DNA of 7,352 nucleotides from Comamonadaceae bacterium (GTDB lineage: Bacteria; Pseudomonadota; Gammaproteobacteria; Burkholderiales; Burkholderiaceae_C), in the NCBI GenBank assembly GCA_947374705.1, contig CANCDA010000125.1:1-7352 (forward strand). The letters run 5' to 3'. The notes beneath the pieces were generated by a model. That model did not search any database, was not told where the DNA came from, and saw nothing but the letters and a program-made list of their open reading frames with translations. Positions 1 to 5,229 of the stretch are shown in pieces; position 1 is the stretch's first letter; the number at the start of each line of letters is the position of its first letter. Made by a program: the position numbers and the translations under genes.

Positions 1-560
1 TCGTCGTAGCTGAGCCAGCTGGCCAGCATGCGACGGTCACGCGGCTCGGGGAAGGAGGAACCGATGCGCACACAGGCCGTCTCGATACCGTAGCGGTCAA
101 AGTAAAAGCGCGACAGGTCTTCGCCAAAGGCTTTGCTCACGCCGTAAAAGCCGTCGGGCCGGGGCGGCATGTCAGTGGTGAGGGTTTGCGACTGGCGGTA
201 AAAGCCGGTGACGTGGTTAGAGCTGGCAAACACCACGCGCTTGACGCCATGCAGGCGCGCCGCCTCGTAGAGGTTGTACACGCCGATGATGTTGGCTTGC
301 AGGATGGGCTCGAACGGGCCTTCGACCGAGTAGCCGCCCAGGTGAACGATGGCGTCCACGCCCTGCACCATCGCCTTGACGGCAGCGCCATCGGCCAAGT
401 CGGCCAGCATGACTTCTTCGCCCGTGCGTTCGGGGCCAAAGTCGGCTTTGTCTGAGAGGCGCAGCACGTCGCAATTGGCTTTGAGCCGATCACGCAGCGC
501 GGTGCCCAACCCACCCGCAGCACCGGTGAGCAATAGTTTGTGATGTGTCTTGATCGTCAT
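1..560 (-). CDS. udh: NAD-dependent uronate dehydrogenase, SDR/epimerase family (C-terminus cut by window edge)
   Basis: Probably oxidises galacturonate or glucuronate to the aldarolactone with NAD+ in the cytoplasm, the first step of oxidative uronate breakdown. The 186 visible residues begin at the ATG complementary to 558-560, with an AGGGA ribosome site (complement of 570-574) 9 nt upstream. Visible features are the Rossmann motif G13-x2-G16-x2-G19, an acidic residue D37 at the end of beta-2 (NAD rather than NADP), the stretch HLGGYSVEGPFE (73-84), NIIGVYNLYEAAR (90-102), SSNH (113-116), the catalytic YGVSK (Y139, K143) and RIGSSFPEP (165-173). These blocks match uronate dehydrogenases of Agrobacterium and Pseudomonas closely as I remember them, more than generic epimerases. 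About 80 C-terminal residues are missing compared with the usual 265 or so. It is divergent from the TctC gene. A related sugar-nucleotide or aldose dehydrogenase is the main alternative. Confidence 0.85.
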   Translation of the reverse strand, partial: MTIKTHHKLLLTGAAGGLGTALRDRLKANCDVLRLSDKADFGPERTGEEVMLADLADGAAVKAMVQGVDAIVHLGGYSVEGPFEPILQANIIGVYNLYEAARLHGVKRVVFASSNHVTGFYRQSQTLTTDMPPRPDGFYGVSKAFGEDLSRFYFDRYGIETACVRIGSSFPEPRDRRMLASWLSYD

Positions 561-661
561 GGCGGTGTGTCCCTATCTGTGCGTGGTGAGCCCTATGGGT
601 GGGGCCGGTGGGCCGAGTTTATCCACGATCTCTCGCCCTTCTTTTCTGCGGACTCCAACGG

Positions 662-690
662 TTTCCATTACTGCATCGATGTGATGGAAA
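662..690. promoter_or_regulatory. 29 bp imperfect palindrome in the udh/tctC divergent intergenic region (candidate operator)
   Basis: The arms TTTCCATTAC (662-671) and GTGATGGAAA (681-690) are inverted repeats matching at 9 of 10 positions, separated by 9 bp that include part of the self-complementary CATCGATG (674-681). The site lies 102 bp upstream of the udh start and 130 bp upstream of the tctC start, where one regulator could control both divergent genes. No T-tract follows, so it does not look like a terminator. I could not place a convincing -35/-10 pair for either gene. The regulator family is unknown, and the operator role is inferred only from symmetry and position. Confidence 0.45.
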
Positions 691-819
691 GAAAAGTACG
701 GTCTTAAGGGTTTGTACCGGAGGCGACAGTTCTTTCAAGACGACATACTCAGATTAAGGTAGCCCAATGTCCTACCCTTCAATGCACCAAAGATTTGAGT
801 TACCACAAGGAGTTCCCTC

Positions 820-1791
820 ATGTTGAAGCGATTTAAATCAGTGCTGACAATGGGCTTGAGCTTGCTGGCTTTGTCATCACTGGCCCAAGATCGCTGGCCC
901 AGTCGTGCGATCAAAATCATTGTGCCTGTAGCGGCGGGTGGCAATGTGGACATCGTGGCCCGAACATTGGCCAGGGAATTGTCCAAGAGTCTGGGGCAAG
1001 CGGTGGTGGTGGAAAACCGGCCCAGTGCCGCGTCTTTGGTGGGCACACAACTGGTGGCCAAGTCGGCACCGGATGGCTACACCTTGTTAGCCACGTCGAG
1101 CACGTTTTTCTCGGCCCCCTTGATCATGAAAAATGCGGGTTATGACCCCACCCGTGATTTCGAAGCGATCAGCCTGACCTGCAAAGCGCCCATGATGTTG
1201 GTGTCAGGGCAATCAGTCCAGGTCAAAAACCTGGCCGACCTGGTGCAGCAAGCCAAGGCGCAACCCGGCGGCTTTAGCGTCGCCAGCAGCGGCAACGGCT
1301 CAACCGGCCACATTGCCAGCGAAGTGTTTGCCAACCGCGCTGGCATCAAGATGCTGAACATTTTTTACAAAGGCAACGCGCAAGCCCTTGTTGACGTGAT
1401 CAGTGGTCAAACGCAATTGATGTTTGACCAGATCAGCACGGCCATGACCCATGTGCGTTCTGAAAAATTGCGTCCCCTGGCTGTGACCAGCAGCACCCGC
1501 TCAACCCTGTTTCCGGATGTGCCAACCATTGCTGAGTTGGGCTTCCCAGGCTATGAAGATGTCACGCTCAATATGCTGCTGGCCCCCGCCGGAACACCGA
1601 AGGACATTGTGCAACGCCTGCATGCAGAGGTGCTCAAGGCCTACGCTCAGCCAGGTTTGGTCGCTCAATTCGCCGAGCGGGGCATAGACCTGGAGGCTAG
1701 CGCTTCACCGGACCAGTTCGCTCAGTTGATCCGCTCTGAAGTGGCGCGACTCGCCAAGCTCTCCAGTGAGGCGGGCATCAAAGCCGAGTGA
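820..1791 (+). CDS. Tripartite tricarboxylate transporter substrate-binding protein, TctC/Bug family
   Basis: A periplasmic solute-binding protein that captures an organic acid and normally delivers it to a TctA/TctB membrane pair. It has 323 residues, normal for the family. The start is fixed by AAGGAG at 807-812, 7 nt before the ATG. Residues 1-22 form a Sec signal peptide: basic MLKRFK, a hydrophobic core and likely cleavage after SLA before Q23. Family landmarks are PVAAGGNVDIVAR (36-48), VVENRP (63-68), PDGYTLL (84-90), GSTGHIASEVF (160-170), YKGNAQALVDVISGQ (183-197), RPLAVTSS (218-225), FPDVPTIAELGFPGYE (231-246) and LLAPAGTPKDIVQRL (253-267). The usual glycine-rich stretch after ENRP is SAASLVG here (69-75). 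No tctA or tctB is adjacent, so it is an orphan, as many Bug proteins in Burkholderiales are. Next to udh, a uronic or aldaric acid is a reasonable but unproven ligand. Confidence 0.92.
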   Translation: MLKRFKSVLTMGLSLLALSSLAQDRWPSRAIKIIVPVAAGGNVDIVARTLARELSKSLGQAVVVENRPSAASLVGTQLVAKSAPDGYTLLATSSTFFSAPLIMKNAGYDPTRDFEAISLTCKAPMMLVSGQSVQVKNLADLVQQAKAQPGGFSVASSGNGSTGHIASEVFANRAGIKMLNIFYKGNAQALVDVISGQTQLMFDQISTAMTHVRSEKLRPLAVTSSTRSTLFPDVPTIAELGFPGYEDVTLNMLLAPAGTPKDIVQRLHAEVLKAYAQPGLVAQFAERGIDLEASASPDQFAQLIRSEVARLAKLSSEAGIKAE

Positions 1792-1811
1792 GGGCGCTGC
1801 GCAGCTCGCCC
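1792..1811 (+). other. Stem-loop just after the tctC stop codon (weak terminator candidate)
   Basis: GGGCG (1792-1796) pairs with CGCCC (1807-1811). The inner CTGCGCAG can extend the stem by two base pairs, with a CT bulge at 1805-1806. It begins directly after the TGA of tctC and would mark the end of that transcript. The following bases (GTAACGGAAC) contain no run of T, so a classical Rho-independent terminator is not supported. It could be a 3' end stabiliser or chance in GC-rich DNA. Confidence 0.3.
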
Positions 1812-1863
1812 GTAACGGAACAAAACTCAGGGTAAACACTGACCTCCAGCGAAGGTTAGGCAC

Positions 1864-1892
1864 TTGAATTGGTTATTTTTTATAACCATAAT
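1864..1892 (+). promoter_or_regulatory. Sigma-70-like promoter of the catabolic cluster
   Basis: A -35 element TTGAAT (1864-1869, 4 of 6 to consensus) and a -10 element CATAAT (1887-1892, 5 of 6) are separated by exactly 17 bp, the preferred spacing. The predicted start of transcription is near 1898-1900, leaving an untranslated leader of about 15 nt before the hydratase ATG at 1914. The stretch is conspicuously AT-rich against its surroundings. No comparable promoter was recognised further down the cluster, so this may drive all genes to the right. Confidence 0.65.
1870..1888. promoter_or_regulatory. Perfect inverted repeat in the promoter spacer (candidate repressor operator)
   Basis: TGGTTAT (1870-1876) and ATAACCA (1882-1888) are perfect inverted repeats around a 5 bp T-only centre. 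The repeat occupies the whole region between the -35 and -10 hexamers and covers the first two bases of the -10. Protein bound here would exclude RNA polymerase. Arm length and spacing suit a dimeric winged-helix regulator of the MarR or GntR type. CoA-ligase/hydratase operons for hydroxycinnamates are known to be controlled by MarR-type repressors such as CouR that respond to the acyl-CoA. The regulator itself is not in the window. Confidence 0.6.
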
Positions 1893-1913
1893 GTCTTCTT
1901 CAAGAAAGCCACC

Positions 1914-2699
1914 ATGACGTCCCCAGATTTACACATTGACATTCGCGGCGCGCAGCAAGAAGTTGCCGTCATCCGCCTCACGCGCGCCAAAAAACGCAAC
2001 GCCATCAACGACGCGTTGATCCTGGCCATCCGCGATGCCTTTGACGGCCTGCCCGCCACCGTGCGCGCCGCCGTGATTGACGGCGAGGGTGAGCATTTTT
2101 GCGCGGGCCTGGATTTGTCTGAACTCCAAGAGCGCGACGCCGGCCAGGGCCTGATGCATTCGCGCATGTGGCACGCCGCGCTGGAACGGGTGCAGTACGG
2201 GCCCGTGCCGGTGATTGCAGCGCTGCACGGCGCGGTGGTGGGCGGCGGGCTGGAACTGGCCAGTGCTTGCCACATCCGCGTGGCCGATGAGACCACTTTC
2301 TATGCGTTGCCCGAAGGCTCGCGCGGCATTTTTGTCGGCGGCGACGGCTCGGTGCGCATCCCGCGTTTGATTGGCGCTGCGCGCATGACCGACATGATGA
2401 TGACGGGCCGCGTGATCAGCGCTGCCGAGGGTGAGCGCATTGGCTTGGCCCAGTACCTCGTGCCCACCGGCAGCGCGTTCGATAAAGCCTTTGAGCTGGC
2501 CACGCGTGTGGCAGCCAACGCGCCGCTGACCAATTACGCGCTGATGCACGCCCTGCCCCGCATTGCCGAGCAGCCCGCCGACCAAGGCTTTTTCACCGAG
2601 GCCATGATGGCCGCCATTGCGCAAAGCGCGCCCGAAGCCAAGCAAAGAGTGCGCGACTTTTTGGAAGGCAAGGCGGGCACCAAGGTGCAGAAATCGTGA
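1914..2699 (+). CDS. Enoyl-CoA hydratase/isomerase (crotonase) family protein
   Basis: A cytoplasmic crotonase-fold enzyme, expected to hydrate the side-chain double bond of the acyl-CoA made by the downstream ligase. The ATG at 1914 gives 261 residues, the usual family size. The frame is open back to a TTG at 1869, but that lies within the promoter, and alignment begins after 1914. The ribosome site is weak (AAGAAAG, 1902-1908). Visible are the substrate-side motif HFCAGLDLSE (61-70, oxyanion hole), GAVVGGGLELASACHIRVAD (106-125) with the first catalytic glutamate E114, and ALPEGSRG (131-138) with the second, E134. Both glutamates of true hydratases are present. The 4-hydroxycinnamoyl-CoA hydratase-lyase of Pseudomonas lacks the first, so hydratase activity is the safer prediction and lyase activity is uncertain. 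The loop after E134 reads IFVGGDGS (139-146) instead of the common P-x-x-GG form. First gene of the cluster; 189 nt precede the ligase ATG. Confidence 0.85.
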   Translation: MTSPDLHIDIRGAQQEVAVIRLTRAKKRNAINDALILAIRDAFDGLPATVRAAVIDGEGEHFCAGLDLSELQERDAGQGLMHSRMWHAALERVQYGPVPVIAALHGAVVGGGLELASACHIRVADETTFYALPEGSRGIFVGGDGSVRIPRLIGAARMTDMMMTGRVISAAEGERIGLAQYLVPTGSAFDKAFELATRVAANAPLTNYALMHALPRIAEQPADQGFFTEAMMAAIAQSAPEAKQRVRDFLEGKAGTKVQKS

Positions 2700-2711
2700 T
2701 GACACAGGCAT

Positions 2712-2748
2712 GCCCCCACCCCTGCCCTCCCCCAGTGGGGGAGGGAGT
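2712..2748 (+). repeat. REP-like hairpin repeat, copy 1 (forward)
   Basis: A 37 bp C-rich/G-rich element directly after the hydratase gene. It contains a perfect 9 bp stem, CCCTCCCCC (2725-2733) with GGGGGAGGG (2737-2745), and a 3-base loop AGT. The left flank is GCCCCCACCCCTG and the right foot is AGT. Its reverse-complement counterpart lies at 2803-2839, and the two match at 30 of 37 positions, so this is a repeat family rather than a lone terminator. No T-tract follows. Confidence 0.75.
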
Positions 2749-2802
2749 CAGTCAGGACACCCGCGCCACGATACAAAGCCGCGCACGACGGGCGTTTGAA
2801 TT

Positions 2803-2839
2803 ACTCCTTCCCCCTTTGGGGGAAGGTTGGGATGGGGGC
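2803..2839 (-). repeat. REP-like hairpin repeat, copy 2 (inverted)
   Basis: Read on the minus strand this is the same 37 bp unit as at 2712-2748. Its stem is CCTTCCCCC (2806-2814) with GGGGGAAGG (2818-2826), a perfect 9 bp stem with a TTT loop. Several differences between the copies are paired within the stem: the arms differ at one position each and both changes keep a base pair, which suggests selection for the hairpin. The two copies face each other across 54 bp, as in bipartite REP/BIME elements. In mRNA they could fold separately or pair with each other. The element lies 50 nt upstream of the ligase start and is read through in frame from a TTG at 2796. Confidence 0.75.
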
Positions 2840-2888
2840 TCGCTCGCCAGCCTCACCCAAGCATTTGAGTGAGCCAGGGAAAAGACCC

Positions 2889-4745
2889 ATGATCACACCA
2901 AAATTCCGCCCCCTCACCTTCGGCGTCACCCGCATCACGCTGCGTGACGGCGCGCCCGGCACGCAGTACCTGCAAGCTGAGCAGCCCCTGACTGCCTACC
3001 CCGAGCGCATCAGTGACCGGCTGCAACACTGGGCGCAGACCGCGCCGGATCGCAGCTTCATGGCGCGGCGTGAGAAGTTGGCTGATGGCAGCACGGGGGA
3101 CTGGCGGCATGTCACTTATGCCCAGGCCTGGGCAGGTGCGCGCAGCATTGCGCAGGCCTTGATTGATAGGGGCTTGAACGCGGAGCGCCCCGTCGTCATC
3201 TTGTCCGAGAACGACCTGGAGCACGCCACCCTCGCGCTGGGTTGCCTGGTGGCGGGCGTGCCTTATGTGCCCACCTCACCGCCCTACTCGCTGGTGAGCC
3301 AGGACTTTGACAAACTCAAGCACGTAATGCGCACGGTCACGCCCGGCCTGGTGTTTGCAGCGGACGCGGCGCGCTATGGCAAGGCCATAGCAGCGGCGGT
3401 GAGTGCGGACATTGAAATCGTGCTGACCAGAGGTGCCCTGGAAGGTCGAGCCGTCACCCGCTTTGCCGATATGGCCGCCACCGCACCCACCCCCGCAGTG
3501 GACGAGGCCATGGCCGCCACCGGCCCGGACACCATCACCAAATTTCTCTTTACCAGCGGCTCAACCAAACTGCCCAAAGCCGTCATCAACACCCAGCGCA
3601 TGTGGTGCGCCAATCAGCAGCAAATGGCCCAATCCATGCCGGTGCTGACCGATGCGCCGCCCATCCTGGTGGACTGGCTGCCCTGGAACCACACCTTTGG
3701 TGGCAACCACAATTTCGGCATGGTGATCTACCACGGCGGCACGATGTACATCGACGACGGCAAGCCGACCCCTGCGCTCATGGGCGAAACCCTGCGCAAC
3801 CTGCGCGAGGTCGCACCCACGGTGTACTTCAACGTGCCCACCGGCTTTGAGGCGATTGCCAACGCCATGAAAACAGACGACGCCTTGCGCAAGAACCTGC
3901 TCTCGCGAGTGCGCATGTTTTTCTACGCTGGTGCGGCGCTGGCCCAGCCGATTTGGGACAGCTTATATGAATCCGAGGAGCGTGAGATTGGCGAGCGCAT
4001 CGTGATGAACACGGGCTTAGGAATGACCGAGTCAGGCCCCTTTGCCATCTCGGTCAACAGCCCCAACGTGCGCGCGGGCGACTTGGGCGTACCCACCCCC
4101 GGCATGGTGCTCAAGCTGGTGGACATGGACGGCAAGACCGAGGTGCGCTACCAAGGCCCCAACGTCACGCCCGGCTACTGGCGCGCGCCGCAAGAGACGG
4201 CAGAGGCCTTTGACGAGGAAGGTTTTTTCAAAACCGGCGACGCGGTGAAGTGGATTGACGAAACCGATATCCACCAAGGCCTGAAGTTTGATGGCCGCAT
4301 TGCCGAAGACTTCAAGCTCGCCACCGGAACCTTTGTCAGCGTCGGGCCGCTGCGCGCCAAAATCATTGCGGCAGGCGCACCCTACATCCAGGACGTGGTG
4401 CTGACCGGCATCAACCTGAAGGAAGTCGGCGCCATGGTGTTCCCCACGGCTGCCGTACGCACGCTCAGCGGCCTGCCCGCCAGCACGGCGATGGCCGATG
4501 CGCTGAGCAGCGCGCCAGTGCTGGCGCATTTCCAAACCGTGCTCAACACGCTGGCACAAACCGCCACCGGCAGCGCCAACCGCATTGCCCGCCTGTGCCT
4601 GCTGGCCGAGCCGCCCACCATTGACCGGGGTGAGATCACCGACAAGGGTTCGATCAACCAGCGCGCCGTGCTGGCGCACCGGGCCGATACAGTGGCTGCT
4701 TTACATGACGATGGCTTGAACGTTATCCTCAAACCCGGTACTTGA
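2889..4745 (+). CDS. fcs: Feruloyl-CoA synthase-type aryl-CoA ligase (AMP-forming)
   Basis: An ANL-superfamily enzyme that activates an aromatic acid, probably ferulate or another hydroxycinnamate, to its CoA thioester with ATP in the cytoplasm. The ATG at 2889 gives 618 residues, with AGGGA at 2876-2880. The longer frame from TTG 2796 would translate repeat DNA, so I reject it. In order: N-terminal FRPLTFG (6-12); YVPTSPPYSLVSQDF (126-140); the ATP-binding P-loop FTSGSTKLPKAVINTQ (221-236), where the usual Gly after TSGST is Lys; DWLPWNHTFGGNHNFG (262-277); VYFNVPTGFE (312-321); GLGMTES (376-382, A5); GPNVTPGYW (423-431); FKTGD (447-451, A7); FDGRIAEDFKLATGTFVSVGPLR (467-489); and the likely catalytic lysine K586 in EITDKGSINQR. 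The last blocks, with EDFKLATG in place of the usual lysine-rich hinge, are typical of bacterial feruloyl-CoA synthases rather than acetyl- or benzoyl-CoA ligases. Only one base separates its TGA from the next ATG. Exact substrate unproven. Confidence 0.85.
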   Translation: MITPKFRPLTFGVTRITLRDGAPGTQYLQAEQPLTAYPERISDRLQHWAQTAPDRSFMARREKLADGSTGDWRHVTYAQAWAGARSIAQALIDRGLNAERPVVILSENDLEHATLALGCLVAGVPYVPTSPPYSLVSQDFDKLKHVMRTVTPGLVFAADAARYGKAIAAAVSADIEIVLTRGALEGRAVTRFADMAATAPTPAVDEAMAATGPDTITKFLFTSGSTKLPKAVINTQRMWCANQQQMAQSMPVLTDAPPILVDWLPWNHTFGGNHNFGMVIYHGGTMYIDDGKPTPALMGETLRNLREVAPTVYFNVPTGFEAIANAMKTDDALRKNLLSRVRMFFYAGAALAQPIWDSLYESEEREIGERIVMNTGLGMTESGPFAISVNSPNVRAGDLGVPTPGMVLKLVDMDGKTEVRYQGPNVTPGYWRAPQETAEAFDEEGFFKTGDAVKWIDETDIHQGLKFDGRIAEDFKLATGTFVSVGPLRAKIIAAGAPYIQDVVLTGINLKEVGAMVFPTAAVRTLSGLPASTAMADALSSAPVLAHFQTVLNTLAQTATGSANRIARLCLLAEPPTIDRGEITDKGSINQRAVLAHRADTVAALHDDGLNVILKPGT

Positions 4746-4746
4746 G

Positions 4747-5166
4747 ATGAGTAAAACCGTTATTTTTGAAGTTCAAGTCCAGTTCGGCGACTGTGATCCG
4801 GCCGGGATTGTGTTCTTCCCCAACTTCTCGAAGTGGATGGACGCGTCTTCGCTCAACTTCTTTGTGCAGTGCGGCGTGCTGCCCTGGCGCGAGCTGGTCA
4901 AGACCACCGGCATCGTCGGTACGCCGCTGCTGGAGATCCACACCAAATTCATGCGCCCTGCCACCTATGGCGAGACGATTCAGATCCACACCAGCGTCGA
5001 AGAATGGCGAGAGAAGGTGTTCATCCACCGCCACATCGTCAAGCGCGGTGATGAGCTGCTGTGCGAAGGCACCGAAACCCGCGCCTTCGTCATCCGCCCA
5101 CCGGGTGAGCCCGACCGCATCAAAGCCATTCCTGTTCCCGCGGACATCAAAGCCAAATGCCTTTGA
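4747..5166 (+). CDS. Acyl-CoA thioesterase, 4-hydroxybenzoyl-CoA thioesterase (CBS-3) type
   Basis: A small hotdog-fold hydrolase that releases an aromatic acid from CoA. At 139 residues it is almost the same length as the 4-hydroxybenzoyl-CoA thioesterase of Pseudomonas sp. CBS-3 (141). The similarity, recalled from memory, is strong at QFGDCDPAGIVFFPNF (12-27), the W30/D32 region, FFVQCGVLPWRELV (38-51), GIVGTP (55-60), the EEWREK segment (85-90), FIHRH (92-96) and the VPAD end (130-133). The catalytic aspartate D17 of the CBS-3 enzyme falls at residue 17 here too. The start codon follows the ligase stop by one base with no clear ribosome site, so translation is probably coupled to the ligase. 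In this context it should cleave 4-hydroxybenzoyl-CoA or vanilloyl-CoA, or rescue CoA from stalled aromatic thioesters. A broader YbgC-like thioesterase is the alternative. Confidence 0.85.
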   Translation: MSKTVIFEVQVQFGDCDPAGIVFFPNFSKWMDASSLNFFVQCGVLPWRELVKTTGIVGTPLLEIHTKFMRPATYGETIQIHTSVEEWREKVFIHRHIVKRGDELLCEGTETRAFVIRPPGEPDRIKAIPVPADIKAKCL

Positions 5167-5229
5167 TGTCTTGACCCATCACCACTGCCCTTCGCCTTTA
5201 TCAACCCAAGCAACCCCAGGAGACACACC

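Noticed and set aside
571..596. Direct repeat of CCCTAT (571-576 and 591-596), 20 bp apart, upstream of udh
   Set aside because: Six-base repeats arise readily by chance, and the first copy overlaps the udh ribosome site. There is no further supporting structure.
696..717. GTAC (696-699) and GTAC (714-717) flanking CTTAAG, seen as a second possible operator
   Set aside because: The symmetry centres of the outer and inner elements do not coincide and the flanking bases do not pair, so there is no consistent palindrome.
1869..1913. Upstream TTG start for the hydratase, giving a 276-residue protein
   Set aside because: The extra 15 residues would be encoded by the promoter -10 and operator. 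No ribosome site precedes the TTG, and 261 residues from ATG 1914 is the normal family length.
1929..2711. A 260-codon open frame on the minus strand opposite the hydratase gene
   Set aside because: It is the antisense shadow of a clear crotonase gene in GC-rich DNA. Its translation is rich in His, Arg, Gly and Ala without recognisable motifs.
2725..2826. The two GC-rich hairpins read as intrinsic terminators between the hydratase and ligase genes
   Set aside because: Neither is followed by a T-tract, and both belong to the same inverted repeat unit. A REP-like element explains them better, although some transcript attenuation is possible.
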